Positions 1 through 15,000 of a stretch of 64,000 nucleotides of DNA are shown here, piece after piece (within the stretch, counting starts at the first letter, position 1; every line of letters begins with the position of its first letter). The stretch is taken from the NCBI GenBank assembly GCA_017506865.1, contig JAFCMP010000526.1, positions 372,001 through 436,000 on the forward strand, in the 5' to 3' direction. The translations under genes were made by a program, and so were the position numbers. The stretch is from Tribonema minus. Taxonomy: Eukaryota; Sar; Xanthophyceae; Tribonematales; Tribonemataceae. The notes beneath the pieces were generated by a model. The model saw nothing but the letters and a program-made list of their open reading frames with translations, was not told the origin of the DNA and searched no databases.

Positions 1-1
1 C

Positions 2-3000
2 ATAGCGCTGCGGGACGGCGGCGGCGGCAGCGGCAGCAGCAGCAGCAGCGGCGGCAGCACCGGCGGCATCACGGAAGACGCCACGCCTGCCGCGGCGGCG
101 GCGGCGGTGGTGGCGGAGGAGGGCGAGGCGCTGCTGCTGCCGGTGCTGGAGGTCCATGACGCGGAGGCCGAGGAGCTGCTGCCGTGGCAGCGCTCGGCAG
201 CAAGCGCCGCGTCCGGCGTCATCATGCAGCTGACACTGTCCGCGGACGCGGGCACGCTGTCGCTGGCGGGCGCGGGCGGCATCGTCTACGTGGAGGGCGC
301 GCCGCCGCCGCCGGCCGCCGCCGTAACTGCCGTAACTGCCATAACTGCCGCCAGCGCGGGGCCGCCGCCGCGCGGCGCACGGCGCGTGACGGTGCGCGGC
401 ACGGTGGCAGCGCTCAACCGCGCGCTGTCGCAGGCGTACTACTACGCGCCGCAGCAGCGCGGCGCGGCGGAGGTGCGGCAGGAGGTGCAGCGCGTGGCGC
501 TGCGTGGCGGCGCGCGGCGCTGCTTCCGCGTGGCGATTTCAACGCCCGCGGGCTATGTCGACGGCAGCTTCACCCTCGCGATGGACTGCGCCCCGTTCCT
601 GCTGAGCACTGCGGAGGCGCTCGGACAGGGCCGCAACGCCGCGCTCATGGGAACGTTCTCACACGGCGAGACGGTGACGGTGGCCGCGGACGCGACGGCG
701 GCGGCGCTGCAGCAATCGCTGGCGGCTGCGGTCGAAGCGTGCGGCGGCGCTGCGGCCGCGCACCTGACGGCTGAACTTCACGTCGACGCGTCCGACCTGC
801 GCGGCGCCGCGCTGCAGATGCTAGTTGAAGTTGAGGCTGGCGCCGCTGACGCGCTCGGCGGCATGATATGGGAGGTGACTCTCCACAGCGCGCCCGAGAC
901 CACAACGCTCAGCCTCGTGTCGAACGACCTTACCGCCACTGGCGCTGCGCCGGACGGGCGCCCGCCGGATGCCGATGCTGCACCTCAAGTGACAATTACA
1001 GGACCTGTAACTGCCGACTTCGACGCCTTCGCTTTCACGCTGGTGTTCGGCGCCGCGACGACGGAGCGGCTGTTGGGAACGTCAACGGCCGAGGAAGTAC
1101 GCGCAGCGCTTGAAGCGCTGCCGACGGTCGGCTCCGTTGCCGTCAGTTACAGCGGTTACGGCAGTGGCAGCGCTGGCGTGGCGCAGGAGCGCGCGTGGGA
1201 CATTACCTTCCTCTCGCAGGGCGCGCCGCAGCACGCCGGCGACCTCCCATCACTTCAACTTGAAGTTGTATCACCGCTCGCCGGCAGCAGCAGCGGCGGC
1301 GCGCTGATCGCTGCCACCGTGGAGGAGATCCTCAGGGGCTCCGCGCCAGCAGACACGGTGCGCTTTACGGCGGACGACCTTGACGGCGGCATTGCCGCGG
1401 CAGCGCTCGGCGTGGCAATCGTGCCGCGGCCGCAGCGCCCGCGCGTCGCCGTGCCGTCGCCGGACACGGCAGCACTCACGGCGCAGCGCGGCGCGCTGCT
1501 GCCGCTGCCGGGCGTGAGCGTCATCGCGCCGCGGGCCGGCGGCGCCGCGCGCGCGGAGGCGCGGCTCAGCTCGCTGCGCGGCGCGCTGTCACTGACGGCG
1601 GCAGCAGCGGCGGCAGTGCTGCGCGAGGCGCATGTGACCGTCGAGCACGCGCCGAACGGCGGCGGCGGCGGCCTCGGCGCGACCATGACCGTGCGCGGCG
1701 CGCTGCGCGGCGTCAACGCCGCGCTGCAGCACCTCGCGTTTGCGGCGCCCGACGACTACAGCGGCTGGGTGGAGATCTCCGTCACGGCGTCTGTCGCAGA
1801 TCCCTCCGCGCCCGGCGGCGCCGCCGACACCCTCAGGCCGGCGCTCATACACGTGCTCGTCCAGGGCGGCGCGAAACCGCCGCGACTGTCTGCCGCCGCG
1901 CGCAACGTCACCATCGCCGACGGCACCGCCGCCACGCTCGTCCCCGGGCTCGCCGTCTCCTGCAGCGGCGGCGGAAGTGGCGGCGGTTACGGCGGCGCGC
2001 CGCTTCTCAACCTGACGGTAAGCGTCGACCACGGAGCGCTGTCGCTGCCGCTGGAGGTGCGCGCGCGTACGGCGCGCGCCAACGTGGACGCCGGCGCCTC
2101 AGCGGTTTCGCTCCTGTGTAACTGCCAGACAGCGGCACTCGCGCTGGCGTCACTGAGCTACACTGCGCCGCAGGGTTTCGCGGGCACCGCTGCGCTGCGC
2201 GTGACGCTGCTTGATGCGTCGGGGCTGAGCGCTGAAGTTGAAGTTGAACTCGCGGTGCTGCCGGCGCGCCTCCCGCCGGCGCTCCAGCTGCCGCCGGAGC
2301 TGCTGTCGACGTGGGTCATCGAAGAGGATTCGCCGTCGGCCTTCGGCACCGGCATGCACGTTCTGCCAGCGGGTTTTGCCGCTGGAGATGCGGTCATCGT
2401 GGAGCTCTACGCAGCCCATGGGACGATTACGCTCTTGCGTGGAGGCGACGGCAGCGGCGGCGGCAGCAGCGGTGGCGGCGGCGCGCTGCCGCAGGAGCTC
2501 ACGCTCAGCGGCACACTGGACGAAGTCAATGCGGCGCTCGCTGGAGGCGCCGTGTACGCGCCGCATACCGACTACTGGGGGCATGACGAGGTGAGGGGCT
2601 AAGCGCTGTGACGTGCGTGTGTGTGCAGCAGTGCTCAGCACGTGTGCGCAGCGGCGCGACTCGCTTGGTGCCTGCGCACGCTTGCGGCGTCTGGAGAGCC
2701 ATCGGCTCAGCCTGAGTTAAAAGTCGCTGATGCTGTGGCGAGTTGTGATGGTCACTGCTGCGGATACTTGAATGACATGCTGCAACGGGCTCACATTGTT
2801 GAGAGCCCTTTTGGTGTAGACATGCAAGGGCACTGTTAAAGTACTCTGAGGCGCATGGAATTTGTGACGCGCGTCATGTGAGCTGTCAGCCCTTCCCCGC
2901 TACAGTGTTTGGATTGGATCGCATTTGTGCCTTGAGCTGACAATGCGTCACCGTACGCCGTTACCTTGCTGAATGCTTGAGCATTACATTGAAGGCATGC

Positions 3001-6000
3001 AGCCAGTACCATTGGCATTGTCTATTGAGGCAGTCCCATACAAGGCCAAGCAAGTCACACATGGGGTGCCCACACAACGCTGAGCAAGTCCTGGGCCGAT
3101 TGCATCATCACGGCCCTCACCACTGCAGCTGCGCTCAGCACCCACAGTCACACAGAAGAGCCTTGCGGCCGCGCTGACCCAGTGACAAATTTGACTGAGG
3201 CGTTTTCAAAGTTCGATTGTTGCTGGTTTGCCATGCGACGTCTTATCAAGTAGCCAATGTGGACAGGCAGATATTTCCCCGGCACACACCACATATGGGC
3301 GTGCGAGCCTCCATGTTCACTATGATCATAAAACCGACTCTTCGTCGTCTGTCACCTACACGCTCCATCATCAATTCGTCCCTTAAACGCATCCGCCCCC
3401 CCCCCCCCCCGCCTCGCCAACGCCACCCCTCTCCCCCTCGCCGCAGATCGCCATCACCGCGACAAGGCACGCAGCGCTCAGCAGCGACGACCACTGGGCG
3501 GCGATTCGCGCGACGGCGACCGTTTCAGTCTTTGTAACCGCCATCAACGACCCGCCGTCCATCGACGCCGCCGCGGCGCGCACCGCCAACGCCACCGCCG
3601 GCGAGCCCGTCGCCACGCCCGTACGCGTGCGTGACGTGGACGCAGACGACGGCGGCGGCGGCCTGCTCACGGTCACGCTGTCGTGCGACGGCGGCGGCGG
3701 CGGCGGCGGCGGCGGCGCGCTGTCGCTGGCGCGTGCGCGCGCGGCGCGCCCGGCGCTGGCGCTGCACTTCTCCGCCGGCGGCGCGCGCGGCTACCACGCA
3801 TTGCTCGCGTTCAGCGCCGCGCCGGCCGACGCCGACTTTGCGCTCTCGCGGCTGCTGTACCGGCCCGACGCGGCGGGGCCTTGCGGCTTCACCGTTGAAG
3901 TCAGCGACAACGGCGCCTACGGCGGTGGCGCGGGCCACGCTCCGCAGCGCGCCGCCGAGCGCGTGCGGATCGTCGCCGCACCTGCGCCGCGCGCGCCGCC
4001 GCGCTGGGCGCTGCCGCCGCGCGGCTTCCTGGAGGCGCGCGCCGGCGAAAGCGTAACTGTCACGGGGCTCGACGCCGCGGGGTGGGGCGACGAACGCGAC
4101 TACACCGGCGTCATCGTGACCGTCACCTCCGCGGCCGGCGTCGTGCTGCCGCTCGCGGAGCGCGTGCCGGCGGTGGCGGCGGTGCGTGTGGACGCCGTGC
4201 CGGGCGGGCTCGAGATCAGCGGCGGCGCCGCCGCGGTGCGCCGCGCCGCGACGCGCGCGTGGGCGTACCGCCCCGCCGCCGGCGCCGCCACTGGCATCGC
4301 GAACATCGTGCTGCGCGCGCGCGACCACGCGGGCGCGTGGGACGTCAGCGCGGTGCTGCCGGTGCTGGTGACGGCCGCGCCGCTGCCGCCGCCGCGCGTG
4401 GAGGTCGCCGCGCCGCTCCTGCGCGCGCGCACCGCGGCGTCGCTGCCGCTGAGCGCCGCCATCTCCGTGCCGCCGCTGCAGGACGCAGAGGGTCTGCTGA
4501 CGCTGACGGCGCGGGCGCGCGGCGGCGGCGCGCTGTCCTTCGCCGGCGCGCAGGCCGGGGTGTGGGTGGAGCGTGGGCTCAAAGTTTCAGCAGCAGGTTT
4601 GGCAGTTACAGCGGTTACGGCGGTTACGGTGTCTGCGGTGGTTTCGGATGTGGTCGTCGCGCACGGCACGGCAGCCGCGCTGCAGGGCGCGCTCTCGCGC
4701 GGAGCGCTGGTGTACTCGTACAACTTTGGGCCCGTCAACGACACGGTGTCGTTTGCGCTCTCGCGCTACGCTGGTGCGGACGGCAGCAGCAGCGGCGGCG
4801 GCGGCGCCGATGGCGGCGGCGACCACGGCGCAATAATAGTTGCTGAAGCCACTGTTGAAGTTGAGGTCGTGGGTTTGCCCCCGCCGCCGGAAATCGTGGC
4901 CGAGATAGACCAGTTTACCATGGAGGAGGGCGGGGTGGTGGCTATTGAGGGCATCGCATTACTCGCCCCGGAGGCAGCCAACAGGCAGATGGTCAGGGTG
5001 ACACTGTCAGCTACGGGAGGGTCTGTGAGCGTCCCAGGGCTAGATGCGGCGGTCGTGGAGACGACGCGCGACGGCGCCGACCTGACGCTGCGGGGTCCTC
5101 TGCGCGACGTGAACGGCGCGCTGGCAACGTTGAAGTTCGCGGGGGCGCCATACTTCAACGGACGCGCCGCTGTCTCGGCCACGGCGCGCAGCGACGCCGC
5201 TGCCGCCGCCGCCGCCGACGACGACAGCGGCTCAGCAGCAGCGGCCGTGGCGGCGACGCGCGTCGCCGTCGCCGTCATCGTGACGGCGCTCAACGACGCG
5301 CCGCGCATCCACGCGCCGCCGCCGCACCTGCGCGCGCTGCCGGAGGACGCCGCCTTCTTCCTGCTGCGCGGCCTGCAGGTCAGCGACGCGGACGCACACG
5401 AGGCCGCCGGCGGCCGCGTTTTCGTAACCGTAGCGGTGTCCTCGGGGGCGCTGACGCTGCTGTCGGGGGGCGCCGCAGCGCGGCTCAGCGGCGCCGCGGC
5501 CGGCAGCAGCAGCAGCGGCTCCGTCGAAGTGTCGGGCAGCGTGCCACAGGTGAACGCCGCGCTGGCGGCGCTCGCGTTCACGCCCGCCGCCGACTTTAGC
5601 GGCACCGTGACGGTCGCGTGCGCGGCGCGCGACGGCGGTAGCACCGGCGCCGGCGGCGAGCGCGCCGCCGCGGAGACCTTTGAACTTCAAGTTGAAGCCG
5701 TGAACGACGCGCCGCGCATCCTTCTGGACGCTGAGATCCAGCCGCCGCCGTGCTATGAGGTGCCGTGTGCGGACTCGGTCGTGTCGCTGGCGTCTGTGCT
5801 GTCGCTGAGCGATGTGGATGCTGTGCCGGCGGAGCGGTTCACCGCGGAGCTGTGGCTCGCTGCTGCTGGCAGCGGCAGCGGCGGTGGCGGCGGCGGCGCG
5901 CCGTACGGGAGACTCGTGGTGCCGATGGACCCTGCTGTTACTGTTGCGGCGGTCACGCAGAGCAGGTGAGGCATGCCTGATGAGCGCTGACATGGTGCTG

Positions 6001-9000
6001 AGCACTGCCTGCGTACGCGGTCGTAATGTCAAGTTTGCTGGTGAAGAAAGCGGCAGGAAATGATGGCTTAATTCCCTTCATGTTTGCTTTGCATTATTTT
6101 TTGTTGCCTTTCCTAAGGCCTGCACAAACGTCTAGAAGTAGGCATGGAGACGCCAACTGCCATTAGGTGGTGCGTGATCACCGCTGTCTTGGGTTGCAAA
6201 GTCTGCTATGTGTGGGAAGTCTCACGAGTGTCGCCATAGTGGCTGTGCCAAGTAGCATCGGGATTGTGGAAGTGCGCCTGCCTGTTGTGGAAGCGTTTGC
6301 TGCAGCAGATGCGGCAGTGCTCGTGCACCACGGATCTCCGTCGACACTTGGGAGCTTCCAAGGAGCCGAGGGCTTCTGAATGCTCTGAACCATGTGGCTC
6401 GCTGTACAATTGCTGCATCGTGAACACTTTGCAGTCCCAGCTGACTCCTCGTGCCAGCAACATAGCTGCCTTTGCATGCATGTATCTATGTGCCGCACTT
6501 CAATATGCTCAAGCTGAAACTGCGCTGGCAGCAGCCGCGCCCGGCATCTCAACCCCTCGTCCTGCACTTCCCGTGCTCCCGCACCTTGTCTGCGGCGCAC
6601 AGCGCGCCAGGGGAGCCAGAAGTGGTCACCATTACGGGCACTCTGCTGAGCGTGCAGACGGCGGTGGCAGCGGGCATGTACACCGCTCCACCAGCGGCGG
6701 GGTGGCACGTCGACCAACTTCAAGTGTCAGTTACGGACGGCAGCGGCGCGGTGGGCACGGCGGCAGCGCTCATATCGCTGGCGCCCGCCGCCGTCCCCCC
6801 AGCGATCACCACAAGCGCTGCGCGCTGGCCGGATGCTGACGCGCCAGTGCTCGGCGCCGAGGATGAGCCGCTGCGCATCGGCGAACAGCTCGCGCTCGGT
6901 CTCGGCGCCTACGCAACGCCTCACAGTGGCGATGGCGACGATGAAGGCGACCTGCCGCTGGGCAAGGAGGCAGTTACGGTGACCGTCAGCGCTCAGCACG
7001 GGGCCGTGTTCCTGAGCGCCGTGCCCCCGGGCGTCGTGCTGTTGGGCTGGCTGCCGAATGCCGAAACGGTTCTGGGCGGGGGGGTGCCAGCGCAGCAGGT
7101 GCTCGCCTTCCGCGCGAGCCGCGCCGCCGCCGACGCCGCGCTGCGCGCGCTCGCCTACGTCACCGCGCGCGACGCCAGCGGCCCCGACGTGATCACCGTC
7201 GCGGTGACAGACCCCGCAAGCGGCGCGCGCGCAGAGCAGCAGCTGCACGTCCTCATTCGGCCCGTGAACGACGCGCCGACAGTGGCGCTGCCGCCGGGTG
7301 CCGTGACGAGCACTGCCGACGGCGCGACGGGGAGCGTCACAGCCGTCATTACGGGGCTGAGCGTTGTGGACCCGGACGCGGGGCGCGGCGCGGTGCGCGT
7401 CGCGCTGGAGTGCGCGCACGGGGGCCTGCTGCTGCCACGCGCCGCCGCTGCCGTCGCTGCGCGGCTGAAGTTTCTCGAGGGCGGCCCCGCTGAGGCTGCT
7501 GCCGGCGCCAGCGGCGCTGTAGTGGATGCCGGCGGCAGCAGTAGCATCAGCACCGGCGGCAGCGGCAGCAGCTACGGCGGCAGCGGTGATGGCAGCAGCG
7601 GTGGCAGCAGCGGCGGCGGCGGCGGTGGAGGCAATACTACTACTGCTCCAGCGCGCATCGTCTTCAGCGGCGACCTCGCCAGCGTGAACGCCGCGCTGGC
7701 CGTCATCGAGTACGTCGCGCTCGCGCCGGGGGCGCCGGACGGCGTGACCGTCACTGCGACGGACGCCGAGGGGGCGAGCTCCGCGCTGCTCGTGACGGTG
7801 GCCGCGGTGGCGGCGCTCAACACTGCGCCAGTGCTCAGCCTTGCGCATGGCGCTGCTGCGGACCTGCTCACTCTGGAGGAAGATGACAGCGCCGGCGCCG
7901 CGGTGGGCGTCGGCGTCTCCGTCGCGGATGCCGACAGCGCGGACGACGCAGCGCCGCTGCTGCACGCGTTCGTGGACGTCACCGTCTCGTGCGCGCACGG
8001 CGCGGCGGCGGAGGTGCAGCAGCTGACGCTCGCGGCGGCGCCGCCGCGGCGCGCGTCGCGCGCGCTGAGCGTCGAGGCGGACGGCGGCGCCTTCGCGCTG
8101 TCGCTGGACCTCGCGGGCCTGTGCGACGGCTGCGGCGTCGAGACGACCGCGGCGCTTGCCCACAACGTAATTGCCGCGGACCTCGAGGCAGCGTTCGACG
8201 CGCTGCCGGGGCTGCGCGCGCTCGGCGCCACCGTCACCGCCTTTAGAGAAACGACAGCGAGCGGCTACGCATGGACTATCACCCTCCTGCGCCTCGAAGA
8301 CTTCCCGCCGCTGTCGGTCGCCTCCGACGCGGCGGCGCCGCTGACCGGCGCCGCGCCGCGCGCCGCCGTCGCCGCGGCGCCCGTGGGCGCGGCAATGGGG
8401 GGCGCGTTCCACCTGTCGTTCCGCGGCGCGCGCGCGCTGTCGCGCGGCGTGCCGCACGACGCCGACGCCGCCGAGCTCGCCGCCGCGCTGCTGACGCTGC
8501 CAGGCGTGCGCGCGGTGGATGTGATTCGCGCTGCCGCTGCAGCCGATGCGCACGGCTCAGCCGAGTTCTTGATCACATTTGTAGATGCAGGGGACGGCGG
8601 GGACCTGCCGCCGCTGCAGGCGGGCTACGTGAACGTCACGGACGGCAGCGGCGGCGGCGGCAGCGCGCCCTCGGGGTACGGCGCCGCCTTCAAGGTTGAA
8701 GAGGTGGCGGACGGCAGCGGCATCGCGCAGCTGTGGACGCTCCGCACGTTCGCCGCGCACCGCGACCTGCGCCTCGCGCTCGAGCTGAGCGGCAGCGGCA
8801 CCGCCTCTCTTGGCTACGTGACGCTCCAGTTTGACTTTGGCGGCGGCGCCGTGTACGCCACGCCCCCCATCTATGCCACCACAGTCGCAATGAGGGGGGA
8901 CGAGGGGGGGCCCGCGGGGGGGCGCACGGGGGTCCCGGGGACGCACCCCGGGGACTCCCTGCAGTCCATGCTGGAGACCGTTCTGCACCTGGCAGTTACG

Positions 9001-12000
9001 GAAGGCACGCTCGTGGAGACGCTGAGCGCTGCCCCGATGGCCGTCAGCGCGACGCGGGCAGCCGCCGCCGCCGCCGTCGCGACCGTCACGTGGCAGATCA
9101 CGTTCCACAACGCGCCGAGCGCGGTGCCGGAGCCGCGCCTGCTGACGGTGCAGCTCGCGGCGGCGGCGACCGCCAGGCTGAGCGTTGTGGCGCACGCAAC
9201 TGCCGCCGCGGGGTCCTTCCGGCTGAGCGCTGGCGACGGCGCGGATGCTCCGCGGTCCGCGCCTCTGGCGTTCGACGCCACCGCCGCGCAGGTGATGACG
9301 CGCTTTTGACAAGTGTTCAGGCATCACTTCTTGTCATATGACTCTTTTGCTGTCAACTGGATGTGCGGCTCGCGCAGTTTGCAGCCAGCACAGTGCTGGC
9401 TGTTACTCGCAGCTGTTGCATCACGTGTCAACGCATCACTCACTCTCATATCACTATCGGTGTCGTCTGGATGTGCAGCACGCGTAGAGTTGCAGCCAGC
9501 GCAGTCCCGTTGCTGCACGTGTTCCGCACCTGCCTGCTGCCTGCGCTCGCAGAGCCAGCGCTCGTGCGTACCTCGTCACAAGAGCACTGCTGCAGGCTGA
9601 CGCGATCGCTGCCTCGCGCGCGCACGCTCATCGCGCAGGTCTCCGGCGTGCTGACGCCGCTGCTGGCGGCCACGAGCGCCGTGCAGCCGCGCGTCGCGGT
9701 GGCGCGCGACCCCCGCCCCTCCCTGGAAGGGGGACGCTCCTGGACCATCGCGCTACTTCAAGATGGTGCGTCAACTGCGCCGCCCGCGCAGCTGCTCGCG
9801 CTCGCCGAGCCCGACATGCTGGCAGCCGGCGACACCGGCGTCGAAGCGCGCGTCCTGCGGCACGGCGGCGGCAGCAGCAGCAGCGGCGGCGGCGGCGGCG
9901 GCAGGCTGGTGCTGGACGCTGCGCCAGGGGTGACGCTGCTGCCGCCGCCGCGCGCCGGCGCGCTCGCGCTGCGCGGCAGCGCCACGGACGTGACCGCTGC
10001 CCTGGCGGGGGTACGCTATCTACCCAAGCGCGACTGGCACGGATCCGTGGCCGTCGTGTTTGAGGCGGCAGACGGGGGGCTGGCGTCGGGCACGCAGTCG
10101 CCGAGCGCTGCTGCGGCGGCGGCGGCGGCTCCGCTCGTGCGGCGGCTGGACGTGACACCGGTCAATGACGCGCCAGTGATCACGTGGTGCGGTGCGCCGC
10201 TGGGTCCGCAGCTGGTACCGCCGGTGATAGACGCGGAGGAGGACGCTCCGCTGCGCCTGGCGGATCTGTGCGGCAGCGCTCAGAGGCCGCGTGGCGGCAG
10301 CAGCAGCAGCAGCAGCAGCAGCAGCGTTGCGGCTGCCGCCGGGCTGACGGTGGCGGACGTGGATGCAGGTGCGCGGCCGCAGCAGCGCTTGATTGTGTGC
10401 GTGTACTCAGTGCTCGACGAAAGTGGTAGACACCAGAGGGCGGGGTGGGATGCTTCACGAAGGTTGAGAGCATGAAGGCCCATGCTTGCCTCAGCTCCAT
10501 GTCCAGAACACGACAGTATTTGCTGTTCAACGCTGACCCAACCAGCGAGTGGTGCACTTCGCTGCTGCTCATCCCAAGTCGCTCCGAATGAAGTACTTGA
10601 ACATTTAGTTCGTGACGCCTTGTGCGCATGCGTGCGTGGTCTTGACGGCGTCTGCTCAACACTGCAGCCTGAGTGCCCAATCCTGCAGCTGCCTTTGTCT
10701 GACGCATCCACTCTGGGCTGCGACCGCTGTGCTTCCGATAGGATTTTGGCAACCATTCTTGCTGTCACTACCATTGCTCGCACTGTGCCTGCCTCTCATG
10801 CAGTCACATCCAGTCACTCGCGCCATCACCCAACCCACACACACACCTGCTCTCCCACCAGGCGTGCAAGACGTGTCTGTCGCCGTGCGCTGCGACGCGG
10901 GCCACCTCGGCACCGCCGCCGCACCCGCCCCCACCCTCACCGGCAGCGTCGCGGCAGTTACGGCGCAACTGGCAGCGCTCAGCTACGTGTCAGCGCTCAA
11001 CTGGAACGGCGTCGACAGGTGCACCGTCAGCGCGTCCGGCGGCGCGGGCGCGGCCGCCGAAGCAACGCTCCACGTGCGCGTCGCCGCCGTGAACGACGCC
11101 GTCACATTCCGCGCTGTCCCCGGAGCGTTGCATGTTGAAGTTGAAGATGCGAGCGCCGCGCCGCCGCGCGCGCGCCTCGACGCGCTCCTGGTTCACGCTT
11201 CCGAGGACGTGCCTGTGAGCGTCGCTGAGGGCGTGACAGTCGAAGATCCGGACTTCGTGGAGGCCAGGTGGGTGTCTCTTACCCTAGCCCTACATCTAAC
11301 CCTAACCCTAACCCTAACCCTGAGATCAGCACCTTGGGCTGCGTGATGCGTAACGTCGCCCGAGAGGTGCTTTGCTCGATCCTGTGACAACTTGCGCTGC
11401 AGACTCGCTGCAGCGGTGATGCTCAGAGAGGTGATGCTGATCGCAGGCTCAATCGGTGCAGCGCTGATGTTGTGTGAGCTGTTGCAAAGTGGGGTATGGT
11501 GACCGTCAGGGTGAACTTACCGCTACGGAATCCGGCAACGCGCTTTGACATTGTGCGTGTAGACAATGCTGGTGTCAAATACATACACAAGTGGTTGTTG
11601 GCTTGCCAGCTATTTGCGCACCATCGCAATCGTACAGCAGGAGATGAACCCTGTGCTCTCTTGACTTGCTCTTGTTTTAAAACTGTTTTCAAAATTAAAA
11701 AAGTATGATCACTGGTGTCTTCGTCCTGTTCTGGCTCTCATGCTTATTCCGCTTGTCGTTTGTATTTGCTACTCAGCTTCCTGAGCGGCGGCGACGCAGC
11801 CGCATTCGAGTGCGGCGCCCTTACGGTGACGCTCAGCTGCATGCACGGCACGCTGAGCCTGCCCGAAAGCGCAGCAGCGGCTCTGCACGGCCCCACCGCC
11901 CTAGGCGCAAACCCCCTGCGACTACCAGATGTGACTGGCGGCAGCACCATCACCACCACCAGCAGCAGCAGCAGCAACAGCAGCAGCGGCGGCGGCAGCG

Positions 12001-15000
12001 GCAGCAGCAGCAGCAGCAGCGCTCAGCCTCTGGTGTGGCACGGGCCGCCCTCCGCCATCAACGCGGCGCTGGCTGCGCTCACCTACGTCGGCGCCGCCGA
12101 CTGGTTCGGCCTCGATGTCGTCACCATCATCGCCAGCGACGGCGGCGCGTATGGCGCCGGGCCCGCCGGAGGCTGGAGCGCCGCGCTGCGGCTGGCGGTG
12201 CTGGTGGCGCCCGTGGACGACGCGCCGCGCGTCAACGCTCCGCAGCTGATCGCCGCCGTGGAGGACGAGGAGGGCCTCATCGGCACTGGCAGCGCGCGCG
12301 ATGCGGCGGCCTTCGTGCGCACCGGCCGCGTCCTCAGCGACGAGGACTTCTTCATCTCCGACGCCGACATTGATGCCGCCGTCGGCAGCAGCGGCAGCAG
12401 CAGCGGCGGCGGCAGCGCGAGGTTTGCGCTCGCGTACCCGCCGAGCGCCGTCGCGGCGGCCGCCGCCGTCGCCGCCGCCGCCGCCGCCGTGAACACCACG
12501 GTCTCCGTGGACGTGACCGTCAGGTTCGGGACGCTGGCGCTGCAGCCGCGGCGCGAGAGCGCGAGTCTCCTCACCTTCACCAGCGCGGGGGACCCCTACG
12601 TCGGCGCGAGCGCGCTGTCATTCTCCGGTCCGCTGAGCGCTGTGAACGCCGCGCTCGCGGGCGCGCGCTACCGCAGCGCCGCCAACTGGCACAGCGGCGG
12701 CGGCGCGCTGGACGCGATCACGCACGCCGTGACGGACGCCGCGGGGCTGCGCGCCGCGCGCACGTCGCAGCTGACGGTCGCGCCTCAGAACGACCCGCCG
12801 GTGCTGGATGCGCCAAATGCCGTCTACGCGCGCGCGACGCCCACCTCAGACGGCCTGTCGCGCGTGCTGATGAGCGTTGAGGCCGTGGACGGCGTGGAGG
12901 ACGAGCCGCTGCTGCTGCCCGGCGTCACCGTGCGCGACGTCGACCTCGGCGGCGGCGGCGCGGGCGCGGCGGCGCTGACGCGCGGCGGCGGCGGCAGCGG
13001 CGGCGCCGTCGCGACGCGCGGCCTTATTGAAATCTCGCTGTGGGCGCTGCACGGCGTCGCGGAGATCTCGACGCTGGCGCCCGTGCAGCGCGTCGCGCGG
13101 CCCGCGGGCGGCCGCTCACTCGTCATCCGCGCGACGCTGCGCGACGCGAACGCCGCGCTCGCGACGCTCGCGTACCGCGGCGGCGCCGACTACTACGGGC
13201 GCGACACCCTCACCATCACCGCCAGCGACCTCGGCAACACCGGCACGAGCCGGCTGTGCGAGATGGCGGACGGCGGCGGCGGCGGCGGCGCGGCGTCGCG
13301 TGACCGCCGTGCGTGCGCGCTGACGCACACCATCACCATCCCGATCCGCCTCGCGCCGCGGCCGGACGCGCCCGCGATCGCGGCGCCGCCGCTGCTGCGC
13401 GCGACGGAGGACGCCGACACGCGCGTGGAGGGCGTCTCGGTCGTCGACTTCGACGGCAGGTACGCCGCGGGCGAGGCGCAGCGCTGGCAGCCTGCGAACG
13501 CCGATGACATATATGCAAATGACGCAGACGACAGCGCAGCGGCAGCAGCAGCAGCGCGCGACCCGTACGACGGCCGCTACATGGTGCCCGTCGACGCCGC
13601 CGCGGCGCAGCCTGCGCCGCCGCGCTGGCCGGGCCGCATCGCGGTGACGCTCCAGACGTGGAACGGCCGGCTCGCGCTGGCGGCGCCGGTCGGCGGGCTG
13701 GCGTTCTCCAGCGGGGCGCTGAGGACGCCGGCGCCGCTCCTGGAATTTTCCGGGCACGTCGCCGACGTGAACGCGGCGCTCGCCGGCCTCGTGTACCGGC
13801 CGGACGCCAACTTCAACACGGAGGGCCGGCCGTACGCGCGCGTGGCGGTGACGGCGAGCAACAGCTACGCGGCGCTCGGCGGCGCGGAGCCCGTGGCGGT
13901 GACTTCGACGTCGACGCTGCTGGTCAGCGTCGGGCCGGTGAACGACGCGCCGGCGCTCACGCTGCCCGGCACCGCAGCCGCCGTACTTGAAGATGAGGAG
14001 TTGAGGTTGTCGCCGCTGCTGGTGGACGACGTGGACTTCGGCGACGCCGGCGGCAGCGCCGACAGAGCGCTGCTGCGGGTGAAGTTGACGTGCCTGCACG
14101 GCGTGCTGCGGCTCGCTGCCTCAGAGGGGCTGAGCGTTGCTGCAGCGAGCGACGCTGCTTTAGACGACACTGCGCAGCGCGAGCAATCGCTGCAGCAGCT
14201 GCTGCTCCCCGCGCGCGAGCTGCAGTTCACGAGCAACGTCATCAACGCTCAGGCGGCGCTGAACGGTCTGGTGTACACGCCGGACAGGGACTGGAACGGC
14301 GTCGACAGCCTGGTGCTGAGCGTTGATGACCAGGGCTGCTGCGGCAGCGGCGGCCCGCAGCAGCGCGCCGCCGCCATCGCCATCACCGTGGCGGCGGTGA
14401 ACGACCCCCCCAGGGTGGTGCTGCCCCCCTTCCCCCTGCTCATCAAGGAGGACACCGCCAGCCCCCTCTCGGGTCTCTCCGTATTCGACCCCGACGACGG
14501 CGCCGTACTTCAACTTACGCTTGCGGCGCAGCGCGGCGCGGTAGTGCGCGCGCACAGCGCCGCCACGGTCGCCGCCATCTCGCGCACTTCAACTCATGAA
14601 GTTTTCATCACGGGCGCCCCCGATGACGTCAACGCGGCGCTGGCAGCGCTGACGTACGTGCCGCCGCGCGACTGGTCAGCCGCCGACGGCACCGGCACTG
14701 ATACCGTAACTGTCAGCGTAACCGACGAAACGGGCGCGAGCGGCGCGGCTGCGCTGCGCGTGCTTGTCGTGGAGGGAGAGGATGAGGCCCCCGTGCCGCA
14801 TGTCCCCGGGGAGGTGGTGAGGGGGGAGCCGTGCGAGGCGGCGACGGAGGCGGCGTCCGCGGAGCAGCGCTGCGGCCACGTGCTGAGCGTTGACACGCTG
14901 CTGGTGAGCGCGTGTGCGCATGCCGTAGGTACTTTGTTTGCCTGTCTGTATTTTTTTGTGCTTGTGTGATCGGGGTGTGACTGGCTGCCTTGGCGACCCT

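Noticed and set aside
107-109. GTG at 107 as the start of the giant protein
   Set aside because: The frame is open to the window edge and the upstream residues belong to the same repeat, so the gene begins outside the window.
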